Source of the DNA: Candidatus Cloacimonadota bacterium
GTDB lineage: Bacteria; Cloacimonadota; Cloacimonadia; Cloacimonadales; TCS61
NCBI GenBank assembly: GCA_021157645.1
Contig: JAGGWC010000212.1
Coordinates: forward strand, 1-9,952
Direction of reading: 5' to 3'
Length of the DNA: 9,952 bases
The notes under the pieces were generated by a model. It did not search any database, was not told the DNA's origin, and saw only the letters and a program-made list of their open reading frames with translations. Positions 1-7,824 of the stretch are shown piece by piece. The number at the start of each line of letters is the position of its first letter. Within the stretch, counting starts at the first letter, position 1. Made by a program: the position numbers and the translations under genes.

Positions 1-648
1 AACGAACTGATAGTTGAACAATTTATTGAAGGTGAAGAATATGCTGTAGATATGTATTTCAATGGTAATGGAAAACCTGAGATCATGAATATTTATCACC
101 ATCCAATTCCTGAAAAAAATGAATATTTCCACGTACTTTATTATACAAATAAAGATATTTTCGATAGATTTTACGATAGGCTAAATACGATATTTATAGA
201 ACTGAACCAGCATTTGAATATTACTAATTTTCCTATTCATGCAGAATTCAAATTGGAAAATAATGCACTAATTCAAATAGAAATGACTCCATTAAGATAC
301 GGAGGGTTTGGTTTATCTGATCTTACATATCATGCTTTTGGATTTAATCCATTTAGTGCTTTTTTTAATAATATTAAGCCAAATTGGAATCAGATTTGGA
401 ACAAAAGAAACAAACATCATTTTGGCTGGGTTCTGGGATACAATGGTACTGATATAGATATTGAAACTCATACTCCAGATGATAAAGCATATCTGCATTA
501 TCTTGGAGATACACTTCATTATGTGGAGATAGATTACAAAAAGAATCCTGTTTTTTCCATCGCTTACGTTAAGAATAATTGCTCTAAATCTTTACAGCGT
601 TTATTAAAGACCGAATTCAATGATTTTTTTATACTGGTTAAACCATGA
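1..648 (+). CDS. ATP-grasp domain protein, C-terminal part (5' end outside window)
   Basis: The reading frame is open from base 1 to the TGA at 646-648, so this is the last 215 residues of a longer protein; the first ATG in the window is internal. The opening residues (VEQFIEGEEYAVD) match the ATP-grasp lid strand. About 65 residues on, IEMTPLRYGGFG followed by DLTYHAFGFNP corresponds to the metal-binding end of the fold, usually of the form E-x-N-P-x-R-x-G-G. Here Thr replaces the usual Asn. ATP-grasp enzymes join a carboxylate to an amine or thiol through an acyl-phosphate. This variant resembles uncharacterised family members with a carbamoyl-phosphate-synthetase-like ATP-binding domain, so the substrate is unknown. 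About 75 C-terminal residues after the core carry no motif I recognise. It is convergent with the efflux operon and unrelated to it as far as can be seen. Confidence 0.8.
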   Translation, partial: NELIVEQFIEGEEYAVDMYFNGNGKPEIMNIYHHPIPEKNEYFHVLYYTNKDIFDRFYDRLNTIFIELNQHLNITNFPIHAEFKLENNALIQIEMTPLRYGGFGLSDLTYHAFGFNPFSAFFNNIKPNWNQIWNKRNKHHFGWVLGYNGTDIDIETHTPDDKAYLHYLGDTLHYVEIDYKKNPVFSIAYVKNNCSKSLQRLLKTEFNDFFILVKP

Positions 649-715
649 TAAAGTCTCTTCCTATAATTCTTGGAGTTGGTTCTTTCAGGTTTGTTAGGAA
701 AATAATGCGAAAGAA

Positions 716-766
716 ACCTTAAAAGGGTTAACTCACAAGAATTTTTGAGAGAAACCCTTTCAAGGT
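716..766 (+). terminator. Long stem-loop downstream of the ATP-grasp gene, possible terminator
   Basis: A 14-base arm (716-729) pairs with 753-766 with one mismatch. A smaller CTCA/TGAG stem (732-735 with 746-749) sits inside the loop. It lies 68 bases after the ATP-grasp stop, and the sequence after it is only moderately T-rich. It could end that transcript, or be a diverged member of the local palindromic repeat family, since its arms also carry ACCTT/AAGGT ends. Confidence 0.4.
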
Positions 767-786
767 AAATATGTTTACTTTTATTT

Positions 787-836
787 AACCTTCCGAAGGT
801 CAAGAAAAGCAAGAAGTATCACAACCTTCGGAAGAT
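787..836. repeat. Palindromic intergenic repeat, two modules in one unit
   Basis: Two 14-base modules, AACCTTCCGAAGGT at 787-800 and AACCTTCGGAAGAT at 823-836, flank a 22-base spacer. Each is nearly palindromic on its own, and 790-800 is the exact reverse complement of 824-834, so the unit can fold into one 11-bp hairpin. The same arrangement recurs at 9724-9764, where AACC-ATTACGAAGGTC is followed by CAACCATTCGTAAGAT. This indicates a dispersed repeat family, not a gene-specific structure. Confidence 0.7.
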
Positions 837-875
837 ATATTATTCGTTTCATCTCGAAAATAAGCATGTTTGGAC

Positions 876-896
876 TGCATTAATTCTTTTAATGCA
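876..896 (-). terminator. Perfect 8-bp stem-loop just after the RND stop codon
   Basis: TGCATTAA (876-883) pairs perfectly with TTAATGCA (889-896) around a 5-base loop. In the leftward direction it begins four bases after the TAA of the RND gene, the right place for a 3'-end structure. No T-tract follows on that strand (the next bases read GTCCAAAC), so it may be a weak terminator or an mRNA 3'-end stabiliser and not a canonical intrinsic terminator. Confidence 0.4.
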
Positions 897-900
897 AATA

Positions 901-3900
901 TTATTCCTCTACTTTCACACAATCTTCATATTTTTGATGCGTCTTAAAGCGTGTCATTCCTAACCTACCAAAAAGTGAATCTACCAATGAATAGATCACC
1001 GGAATGGCAAACAAAGTTAACATTGTGGCAAAAGCCAATCCGAAAGCAATACTAACAGCCATTGGTTTCCAATCTGAGGTTGTGCTGGAAGTAGAAAGAA
1101 TGATTGGCATGAAGCCGGCAATAGTAGTTATTGTTGTCATTAAGATTGGTCGTAAACGTATCGATCCTGCATTAATGAGTGAATTCCAACGATCCACACC
1201 ATTTGCTCTTTCACGATTAACAAAATCAACCAATACCAGAGCATCATTCACCACAACTCCCGCAAGTGCAACAATCGAGATCATTGTCATCATAGAGAAT
1301 GGCAAACCAGTTACCAGCAAACCAAATATAACACCGATAAATGCAAATGGAATTGTAATCATCACTATAAGCGGTTGGACAGCAGATTTGAATTGAGTAG
1401 CCAAAATTGTGAAAACCAGGAGCAGCGCAATTCCAAAAGCAAGATAAAGCGAATTGTTGGTCTTTGCCTGCTCTTCTGCCTGACCGCCATACTCGATTTG
1501 GTAACCCGGGAAGCGTTCTGAAAATCCGGAAAGAACACCCTTTTTACCGGAAATTTTATTACCGCGTAGAATATTGGTAACTTCTTCAGCTGTTCTCATT
1601 TTCATTCCATTCCCATTTTTATATGTAGTAACAGCTCCGGTAACAGTGATCATTCGCTTCCTATCGCGATGCTGGATTTCAGCAAAACCTGCTCCAATTT
1701 CTAAATTTGCAACCTCTTTGAGAGCAATAATGTCACCGTTTATTGTACGGATCGGCAGGTTTTCCAGATCAGAAAGATCATCTATCTGATCATTTTGCAC
1801 CCGCAAAATTATATCATATTCATCCATACCTGAACCACGATACCTGGAAATTGTAGAACCAAAAGATGCATAGCTCACAAGTGATGAAATAGAACGGACA
1901 TTTAAACCGTAAAGAGCCATTTTGTCGTGTTTAGGAATTATCCTGATCTCTTTTTTCCCTTTGGCGAAACTGGTTTCCAAATCTGTAGTACCGGGAATAC
2001 TTTCAATTTCCGATATTATGTAATCTCCAATTTCTTCCAATCTGGTAAGATCTTCTCCTTTAACTCTAATTTCAATATCGTTACCTGTTGGAGCACCTCT
2101 TCGCTCTCCGTCTTTGAAAGTAAATGAGTACAGTTCAGGAAGTGTTCCTAAATACTTTCTAATTCGGTTTTTAATCTGATCGTGAGTGAATTTCATCTCA
2201 TCCAGTTCCACCAGGTCAATTTTCACTTCAGCATTTTTCGTATCAAAATCATCCTTATGATTGTCCGAATATTTTCCTATCGTGCTTACAATTGCTTCAA
2301 TATCCTCTTTTTCCGGAATATTTAGAATATAGTTTTCTATTTTAGTTACGATTTCATCTGTCTTATCCAGCGATGTCCCGGGGGGTGTTTCCAGATTTAT
2401 CACTACAGTCTTGGGAGCACTTCTTGAGAAAAATTGAAATTTAACTAATCCGGAAAAGAGAACCATTATAGAAAGGATCATCGCAACAATTAATATAAGC
2501 ACTGTTCTGATTCTATGCTTCAAAGCCTTCTTAACTGTTTTGCGATAGTTTCTAATCAACCAGTCGTGCAACTTATGCTCTTTCTTTTTACGGTCATAAT
2601 TTCCTTTTCCACCCAAGTCTGCAACGTGTGACGGTAGTATTACCAAGCTTTCAAATAAAGAAGCTAACAATGCCATCGAGACGACAATAGGAAGAACTTT
2701 CATAAATTTTCCCATCATTCCACCCATCAGCATCATTGGTAAAAAGGCTGCAACAGTTGTGGTAACAGCGGCAATAACAGGCCATGAAATTTCTTTAGTC
2801 CCTTTTATTGCTGCTTCTTTGGGACCGAATCCCATTTCCCGATAGCGATGTATATTTTCTATAACTATAATAGCGTCATCCACGATCATTCCCAGAACTA
2901 GGATCAATCCAAACAAACTGAGATTATTCAGTGTAACATCAAGACGGTGCATTAAAATGAAGGAAAGTAAGAAGGTGAATGGAATTCCCCAAGCTGCGAA
3001 CAACGCATTTCTCCAACCTAAAAATATCCACAAGACCAAGAAGACAAGCAGTACACCATACATTGCGTTATTACCAAGCGTGCTGATGCTGTTTTTAACT
3101 CTGATAGAGCCGTCATTACGCACTTCCACTGATAAACCTTGAGCACGACTTTCAAATTCCGCTGCTTTTTCCCGAACATCTTTCATTACAGATATTATGT
3201 TACCTTCTGCTTTCTTATAGATCTGAAGAGTTACAGCTTTTTGAGTATTGAGTTTGCTGATGGTTTCAGCCTCTTCCAGAGTATCACGCACAGTTGCTAC
3301 GTCTCCAATGCGAATTGCACTCCCGCTCTTATCCATTTTTACAACCAAGTCATTTATCTCATAAATGTTATCAAATTCTCCCATTGTACGTATCAAAAAA
3401 TCTGCATAACCGATCTTGATCGAGCCACCCGGAGCATTCATATTCCGCATATTTACCGCATTTGAAAGATCGTTTAAGGTAAGACCGAATTCCGTTAGTT
3501 TATTGATATCCGTATCTATCCAGATCTGTCTATCTCGAGTACCGGCAATATCCACTTTTGAAATGTTACCCAATTCCAGAACTTCATCCTTGAAATCGTC
3601 TGCTAACTCCCGTAAGGCATTATCAGATAATTCACCGCCCAATGCAACTGTGCAAATGGAATTTATTTCGCGCATATTAAGTTCCAAAAGGAATGGATCA
3701 TTTGCATCTGCAGGGAGATCATTGATTTTATCCATTTCGGTGTTCAGATCGTTCCAACCTTTTTCTATATCAGCATCTGGTGTCATCTGTATATAGATTG
3801 TTGCTCGACCTTCTGAGGCTGTGGAAGTAATATAATCAACGTTCTCCAGATCAGATATTTCATCTTCAATCGGCTTGATTATAAGCTTTTCTATCTCAGA

Positions 3901-4068
3901 AGGTGATACTCCACGATAACCAACCATTATATAAAATGCACCAAAATCTACAGCTGGAGCTTCCTCTTTCGGCATATTTATCATAGTGTAAATACCAAAT
4001 ATGAATACAATGATCATGATCATATTTATAAGAACACCATTTTCTACAGAAAATTTTGCTAAAGACAT
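901..4068 (-). CDS. RND-family efflux transporter, inner-membrane pump subunit
   Basis: This 1055-residue protein has the full RND architecture. TM1 lies at about residues 12-31. A large periplasmic porter loop (about 32-335) is followed by six TM helices (about 337-541), a second periplasmic loop (about 542-873) and the last TM bundle (874-1030). TM4 carries the proton-relay pair Asp397-Asp398 in GMIVDDAIIVIEN. In TM10 the AcrB lysine position is Asn941 (VVVNDALVLVDF), common in non-AcrB branches of the family. GGQAEEQ (861-867) is the conserved docking-loop motif. It exchanges protons for a substrate and passes it to the adaptor and TolC channel encoded upstream. Length is normal. The start is supported by an AAGGAG site 5 bases before ATG. 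The drug-efflux (HAE1-like) class is more likely than metal efflux because the CusA-type methionines and TM motifs are not evident. The substrate cannot be read from sequence. Confidence 0.95.
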   Translation of the reverse strand: MSLAKFSVENGVLINMIMIIVFIFGIYTMINMPKEEAPAVDFGAFYIMVGYRGVSPSEIEKLIIKPIEDEISDLENVDYITSTASEGRATIYIQMTPDADIEKGWNDLNTEMDKINDLPADANDPFLLELNMREINSICTVALGGELSDNALRELADDFKDEVLELGNISKVDIAGTRDRQIWIDTDINKLTEFGLTLNDLSNAVNMRNMNAPGGSIKIGYADFLIRTMGEFDNIYEINDLVVKMDKSGSAIRIGDVATVRDTLEEAETISKLNTQKAVTLQIYKKAEGNIISVMKDVREKAAEFESRAQGLSVEVRNDGSIRVKNSISTLGNNAMYGVLLVFLVLWIFLGWRNALFAAWGIPFTFLLSFILMHRLDVTLNNLSLFGLILVLGMIVDDAIIVIENIHRYREMGFGPKEAAIKGTKEISWPVIAAVTTTVAAFLPMMLMGGMMGKFMKVLPIVVSMALLASLFESLVILPSHVADLGGKGNYDRKKKEHKLHDWLIRNYRKTVKKALKHRIRTVLILIVAMILSIMVLFSGLVKFQFFSRSAPKTVVINLETPPGTSLDKTDEIVTKIENYILNIPEKEDIEAIVSTIGKYSDNHKDDFDTKNAEVKIDLVELDEMKFTHDQIKNRIRKYLGTLPELYSFTFKDGERRGAPTGNDIEIRVKGEDLTRLEEIGDYIISEIESIPGTTDLETSFAKGKKEIRIIPKHDKMALYGLNVRSISSLVSYASFGSTISRYRGSGMDEYDIILRVQNDQIDDLSDLENLPIRTINGDIIALKEVANLEIGAGFAEIQHRDRKRMITVTGAVTTYKNGNGMKMRTAEEVTNILRGNKISGKKGVLSGFSERFPGYQIEYGGQAEEQAKTNNSLYLAFGIALLLVFTILATQFKSAVQPLIVMITIPFAFIGVIFGLLVTGLPFSMMTMISIVALAGVVVNDALVLVDFVNRERANGVDRWNSLINAGSIRLRPILMTTITTIAGFMPIILSTSSTTSDWKPMAVSIAFGLAFATMLTLFAIPVIYSLVDSLFGRLGMTRFKTHQKYEDCVKVEE

Positions 4069-4086
4069 TTATTCTCCTTTTCTTCT

Positions 4087-4136
4087 CTTTTCCGAAGCTT
4101 TCTTATTGCTTCTCTTATACAAAGATTCGGAAAGTT
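4087..4136. repeat. Inverted repeat, probable diverged copy of the palindromic repeat family
   Basis: TTTCCGAA at 4089-4096 pairs exactly with TTCGGAAA at 4126-4133 around a 29-base spacer. On the minus strand the unit starts AACTTTCCGAA, close to the AACCTTCCGAA of the 787-836 copy, and ends with TTCGGAA as that copy does. It lies in the leader of the RND gene, ending 18 bases before its start codon. Membership of the repeat family is inferred; the inverted repeat itself is seen directly. Confidence 0.5.
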
Positions 4137-4155
4137 TATATTATATTTATTTTTT

Positions 4156-4204
4156 GAATCCCTTTCAGTTCCATTTTCTCAAAAGGGAGACAGTCGAGGG
4201 ATTC
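4156..4204 (-). promoter_or_regulatory. Alternative stem-loops in the adaptor-to-RND spacer
   Basis: Immediately after the adaptor stop, GAATCCCT/AGGGATTC (4156-4163 with 4197-4204) can form an 8-bp outer stem. The same bases can instead use TCCCTTT/AAAGGGA (4159-4165 with 4182-4188) to form a 7-bp inner stem. The two pairings share 4159-4163 and exclude each other. No T-tract follows on the leftward transcript. It may tune RND expression or protect the upstream mRNA; function is inferred only from position. Confidence 0.35.
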
Positions 4205-4206
4205 CA

Positions 4207-5304
4207 TTATTCACTAAAACCAGTTCTGGCATCAACAAGTATTCCATCAGAAAGGCTGTCTATACCATCTATCACAAGTTTATCTCCGGCTTTTATACCA
4301 GAAGTAATTATTATATTATTTTCTACTTTTTCTCCCAATGTTATAATTCTGGTCTCAGCACGATTCTCCGAATTGATAACATAGACAAAATTTTTATCAT
4401 ATTTCTCCCGCAAATTCTCAATTGATGTATATAAGATATCTTTATAAGTTTGAGAGAATATTCGTCCTTCGATCACCATTCCGGGATACAATTCATTGTT
4501 TGGGTTGTTCATTACAATCTCTACAGGGTAGTTGTTCCCGCCGGTTGTTGGACGAATCCCAATACCGGAAATTTTTCCTGCATACTCTTTTTTGTTGTAG
4601 ATAATTGTTACCGGATCATTTTTTTGAACAAATGAAATATCAGATTCACTTATTCCTGCTTTGATCTTAAGCTTCTTTGAATTAACAATACCAGCAATTT
4701 TCATTCCCGGGCTAACCATCTCACCAACTTCTAATCTTAGTTCGGCAATATAACCGGAAACAGGTGCAGAAAACTGGGAATTTTCTAAATTTTTACGTGC
4801 AGATTCGACACTTGCCAAAGCGCCATTATATCCTGCTTGAGCATTCTTGAGAGAGCTTTTTGCCTGCAAAAATTCTTTTTTGGAAATTGTATTATTTTCA
4901 AACAATTTGTTAGAAGCTGTCATGTTTAGATTTGCTGTCTCCAGATTTGCTTCTGCTGCCATTAAGGCTGCTTGAACCTGCAAAAGCATATTCTCTGCGT
5001 CAGTGTTATCAACTCTTCCGATTGCCTCACCTTTGTCTACCCAGTCACCCAAATTTTTATAAATTTCCACTACTTTCCCGTTTGTTTCACTGGAAAGGTC
5101 AACATCAATTATCCCTTCCAATTTACCAATGATATTCACATATTTATCAAGGTCTTGTAACTTCATTTTCTGAACCATAACGATCACTTCTTTTTCCTTT
5201 GGCTTGCTACTCATATCTACTTTGGGATTTCTCATTTTTTCACAAGAAATAAGTGATAGTGAGAGCACAAGAATTGTTAAGATCAATATTGATAGTTTTT
5301 TCAT
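4207..5304 (-). CDS. RND efflux membrane-fusion (periplasmic adaptor) lipoprotein
   Basis: A 365-residue HlyD/AcrA-type adaptor that bridges the inner-membrane RND pump and the outer-membrane channel. A lipoprotein signal peptide (1-20) ends in the lipobox LISC with Cys21 as the predicted lipidated residue, so it should be anchored and face the periplasm. The order then follows the family: first half of the biotinyl-lipoyl domain (about 60-100, with NLGDWVDKGEAIGRVD), an alpha-helical hairpin rich in Ala/Leu/Asn (about 103-175), the second lipoyl half (SAPVSGYIAELRLEVGEMV, 179-197), a beta-barrel (about 208-285, ending ELYPGMVIEGR) and a membrane-proximal domain. Length is typical. It starts 13 bases after the channel gene stop with a GGAG ribosome site, so the two are surely co-transcribed. 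A 138-base spacer separates it from the RND gene. Confidence 0.93.
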   Translation of the reverse strand: MKKLSILILTILVLSLSLISCEKMRNPKVDMSSKPKEKEVIVMVQKMKLQDLDKYVNIIGKLEGIIDVDLSSETNGKVVEIYKNLGDWVDKGEAIGRVDNTDAENMLLQVQAALMAAEANLETANLNMTASNKLFENNTISKKEFLQAKSSLKNAQAGYNGALASVESARKNLENSQFSAPVSGYIAELRLEVGEMVSPGMKIAGIVNSKKLKIKAGISESDISFVQKNDPVTIIYNKKEYAGKISGIGIRPTTGGNNYPVEIVMNNPNNELYPGMVIEGRIFSQTYKDILYTSIENLREKYDKNFVYVINSENRAETRIITLGEKVENNIIITSGIKAGDKLVIDGIDSLSDGILVDARTGFSE

Positions 5305-5317
5305 TTTTTCTCCATTT

Positions 5318-6634
5318 TTAATTATTTAATATTTCTTCTAAAATTTGCGGATCTTCTATGCCGATCAATAACTGCAAAGTTGATTTTATACGTAAAAAGT
5401 TATAGAAACTGGTTGTGTATTGATTTTGCGCAGAAGTAAACATGACTTCTGCAGAGAGAAGGTCATTTGCAGTAATTATACCATAAGTAAATCTTTCTTT
5501 CATTTGATCGTATGTCTCTTTAGAAAATTCCATTGCAAGTTTGGAAGATATCACTGTTTTAGCAGCAGCCACCAGATTTATTAAAGAACTTTGTAACGAG
5601 AGTTTAACCCCATCACTAATAGTTTCTAATGCATATTTAGACTGCTTTAAATTGTGATTAGCTTTTGCAACTTCCAAACCATTATCAACCAGAGGAAAGA
5701 TCGGAATGGAAAGATTGATACCTATTTGACCGCTTTCGTGATAATCATCTTGAAAATCATATTTTGCCCAATTGTTTGAATATTGTAAATTCACTGATGG
5801 CAGAAAATTCCCACCAGCCATCAATAAGGATTTTTTGTTTGTATTAACTGATATTTCAGACATCTTTAAGGAGGGATTATTTTCCAATCCAATATTAATG
5901 ATCATATTTATCATTTCATTCAATTCAGAAAGAGATTTTTTACTCAATTTATCTAAAATTGGTTGATGAGATTCAATTGGAATTTCTGTTAGCTCGGTTA
6001 CTTTGTCTATCTGCAAGAAATTAGCTAATTCTAGTAAGCTTATTTGATAAAGATTTTCTATCTGGATACGAGTAACTTCTTTTCCAGCGAGTTCAGATTG
6101 TAATTGTAAAAATTCTGCCTTGGAAAGAGTTCCCGCATCAAAACGGATTTGGGCAATCTCTACATTTGTCTGTGAAGAAAGCAGATCCTTTTGTGAGATT
6201 TCTAGTAAAATCTGGTTTTCTAAAACTTTGAAATATTTAGATTCAACATCAACTAAAGTACTTATAGTTTTATTCTTCAAACTCTCTTTAGATATTTTAT
6301 GACCGTCATTTGCCATTCTTGCACCCAGCCAAATCTTACCACCATTAAATACAGGTTGAGTTATGCTATAACCATAAGATTTAGATTCTTCTACCGGTTC
6401 AGGACCCATCAATACAGGTTCATCATATTTAAGATAATTTCCGGTTAAACTGGCTGAGGGAATTAAATTTAGATAAGCTTGCCAAAGATTATTTTTACTG
6501 GCTTTGGTTGCCTGTTGCTGTGCCAGTAGATCAGGATTGTTTTTTAGGGCGAGTTTTTTTGCTTCATCCAATGTTAATGCACTTAGTGAAATACTAATGA
6601 TTGATAGCAATATTATTGTTAATTTGATTTTCAT
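5318..6634 (-). CDS. TolC-like outer-membrane efflux channel
   Basis: This 438-residue OEP-family protein carries a hydrophobic signal peptide (1-19, cleavage likely after SLSA). Two structural repeats of the TolC fold follow: about 21-215, with ALKNNPDLLAQQQ and RFDAGTLSKAEFLQLQSEL, and about 240-430, with GLENNPSLKMSE and YGIITANDLLSAEVMFTSAQ. The repeated NNP starts and Gly-Thr/Thr-Ala-x-(E/D)-(F/L)-L helix motifs are diagnostic. As a trimer it would form the outer-membrane barrel and periplasmic tunnel through which the pump exports its substrate. Its ATG overlaps the regulator's stop in an ATGA junction, and an AAGGAG site lies within the end of the regulator gene, so translation is probably coupled. 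Placing the channel gene ahead of the adaptor is common in Bacteroidota-like operons. Confidence 0.93.
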   Translation of the reverse strand: MKIKLTIILLSIISISLSALTLDEAKKLALKNNPDLLAQQQATKASKNNLWQAYLNLIPSASLTGNYLKYDEPVLMGPEPVEESKSYGYSITQPVFNGGKIWLGARMANDGHKISKESLKNKTISTLVDVESKYFKVLENQILLEISQKDLLSSQTNVEIAQIRFDAGTLSKAEFLQLQSELAGKEVTRIQIENLYQISLLELANFLQIDKVTELTEIPIESHQPILDKLSKKSLSELNEMINMIINIGLENNPSLKMSEISVNTNKKSLLMAGGNFLPSVNLQYSNNWAKYDFQDDYHESGQIGINLSIPIFPLVDNGLEVAKANHNLKQSKYALETISDGVKLSLQSSLINLVAAAKTVISSKLAMEFSKETYDQMKERFTYGIITANDLLSAEVMFTSAQNQYTTSFYNFLRIKSTLQLLIGIEDPQILEEILNN

Positions 6635-7212
6635 TCATTCTCCTTTTTAAAAACATTTTCATTTTCGGGAAGAGCAGCTTCTTCTTTGATTTTTATAAGA
6701 GCATCTTTGGTAATTTTCTTGATCTCCACAAATGACTCCATTACCGTTTTACCATAGAATGGAATACTATTTAATTTACCATCCAATTCAGCTTTATTGT
6801 GTTTTGCCATCAACTCTTGTTCTTTCTTGGCAATTATTTCCAGTCTTGTATTAATAATAGTAATAAATTGATTTTTTGTGAGATTATCCTGGGCAAACCT
6901 TAGAGCATTCCAAAAATCAAACGGAGATATAATTTTATCATCAATGAGAATACTATGTAATAATTCATTGAAGTATTCCTCACCACTTTTTGTAATACTA
7001 TAAACTTTCCTGGATGGGCTGTTTTCAGATTGCAAAAATTTATAAGATACTAATTCTTTTTCCTTCAATCTATTTAGAGCTTTATATATTGAAGGGGTCT
7101 TAATTTTAATCCACATATCTATACCACGTTTTTCAAAAAAGCCAGCCATTTCATAACCATGCATAGGCTTTCTTTTTAAGAATCCCAATACTACCAGATC
7201 AATTTTCGACAT
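6631..7212 (-). CDS. PadR-family transcriptional regulator
   Basis: The 193-residue product begins with a PadR winged helix (about 5-80). LVVLGFLKRKPMHGYEM is the signature first helix, TPSIYKALNRLKEKELV is the recognition helix, and KVYSITKSGEEYF is the wing. The C-terminal half (about 105-185) is helical and charged, as in PadR subfamily 2 proteins that dimerise through long helices. These proteins usually repress their own operon and release DNA on binding a small molecule or substrate of the pump. Being the first gene of a tripartite efflux operon fits an autoregulated local repressor. The start has a strong GGAGG site (GTTGGAGGAATAATG). An ATGT-N8-ACAT dyad about 175 bases upstream is a candidate operator. 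The ligand is unknown. Confidence 0.92.
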   Translation of the reverse strand: MSKIDLVVLGFLKRKPMHGYEMAGFFEKRGIDMWIKIKTPSIYKALNRLKEKELVSYKFLQSENSPSRKVYSITKSGEEYFNELLHSILIDDKIISPFDFWNALRFAQDNLTKNQFITIINTRLEIIAKKEQELMAKHNKAELDGKLNSIPFYGKTVMESFVEIKKITKDALIKIKEEAALPENENVFKKENE

Positions 7213-7297
7213 TATTCCTCCAACTATTATTTAGACATTTAAAATACAAATCCCTGCAGAATTTATTTTACTTTCCACTATTACACTTTATATTAGC

Positions 7298-7326
7298 CAT
7301 AAATAAATCATCATATCTATTGTCAA
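7298..7326 (-). promoter_or_regulatory. Weak promoter candidate for the efflux operon
   Basis: On the minus strand a perfect TTGACA (7326-7321) lies 17 bases before TTTATG (7303-7298), a poor -10 match. A TATAAT (7339-7334) is also present nearby but has no recognisable -35 at 16-18 bases. Either could be the efflux promoter; the AT-richness makes chance matches likely. Confidence 0.25.
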
Positions 7327-7386
7327 GTAGATTATTATAAAGTAGAATAGTTAATGTTGATTACAATGTCTCTAAAAATATAAAAA

Positions 7387-7402
7387 ATGTTAGACAAGAC
7401 AT
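7387..7402. promoter_or_regulatory. ATGT-N8-ACAT dyad, candidate PadR operator
   Basis: The sequence is ATGT, eight bases, then ACAT, the spacing described for the operator of Bacillus PadR at padC. It lies upstream of the padR-type gene of the efflux operon. A direct pair of ATGT half-sites with the same 8-base spacing lies at 7354-7369. Binding is inferred from motif and position only. Confidence 0.4.
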
Positions 7403-7557
7403 CTTAAACAAGAATGAAAAGAGTAACTTAAAATCTTAATATAAAATTAGTTTCCTTGTTCATTTCTAATTAATCGAAGAGTGTAACATAATTAATTTTA
7501 TACTATTTTTTCTATTTTCTTTACCATTTAATAAAACGATCTTTTTTTTTTAAATTA

Positions 7558-7800
7558 TTAATAATCTATTCCAGCTGCTTGAACATTTGCAGGATCAAAT
7601 GCATGGCATGGAACAACACCATAAACCATTTCGCACTTTGGACACTTGTCTTCGAAATTTTCCATTTCAAAATTTTCTCCACACTCAACACATTTAATAT
7701 CCAAAGACATCGGCATTGGTTGCTCAGCAAAACCCATTTGTCTAACTTTATCTACAACTTGTTTACCATTTTCAAAACTTCCTGCACATCCATCATGCAT
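7558..7800 (-). CDS. Small double-CxxC zinc-ribbon protein
   Basis: The 80-residue product has CVEC (37-40) and CPKC (53-56), four cysteines in zinc-ribbon or rubredoxin-like spacing. Two further cysteines are Cys5 in MHDGC near the start and Cys65 in VVPCHAFDP. There is no signal peptide or membrane segment, so it is cytoplasmic. The ribbon probably binds Zn2+ or iron. The glycine-rich MHDGCAGSFENG start and the PCHAFDPANV end look conserved in style and may be functional surfaces. An AGGAG site lies 6 bases before the ATG. It follows the ABC ATPase gene in the same direction after a 127-base gap holding a small inverted-repeat element, so shared transcription is possible but not certain. 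I do not recognise a named family; a partner or carrier for the adjacent GTPase/ATPase pair is inference. Confidence 0.8.
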   Translation of the reverse strand: MHDGCAGSFENGKQVVDKVRQMGFAEQPMPMSLDIKCVECGENFEMENFEDKCPKCEMVYGVVPCHAFDPANVQAAGIDY

Positions 7801-7824
7801 AATTTTTCTCCTAATCTTTTATTT

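Larger units (their letters stand above)
7213..7557. other. 345-base AT-rich region upstream of the efflux operon
   Basis: No credible gene is present on either strand. It separates the start of the padR-type gene from the stop of the zinc-ribbon gene, so it should hold the efflux promoter and the 3' end of the zinc-ribbon transcript. It contains the ATGT-N8-ACAT dyad, a TTGACA hexamer, and a run of ten T at 7542-7551 just past the zinc-ribbon stop, which on that gene's coding strand is an A-run and not a terminator tail. Confidence 0.6.

Noticed and set aside
564..812. 82-codon leftward ORF overlapping the end of the ATP-grasp gene and the intergenic hairpins
   Set aside because: It overlaps a better supported gene on the other strand and runs through inverted repeats; composition and motifs are not protein-like.
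901..4068. Heavy-metal (CusA-type) efflux assignment for the RND pump
   Set aside because: TM4 has the Asp-Asp pair and TM10 the VVVNDALVLVDF form of drug-type RND proteins; CusA-type metal-binding methionines are not evident.
7213..7557. Possible small RNA or tRNA in the AT-rich gap
   Set aside because: No cloverleaf, no strong stem and no terminator-like structure was found on either strand.
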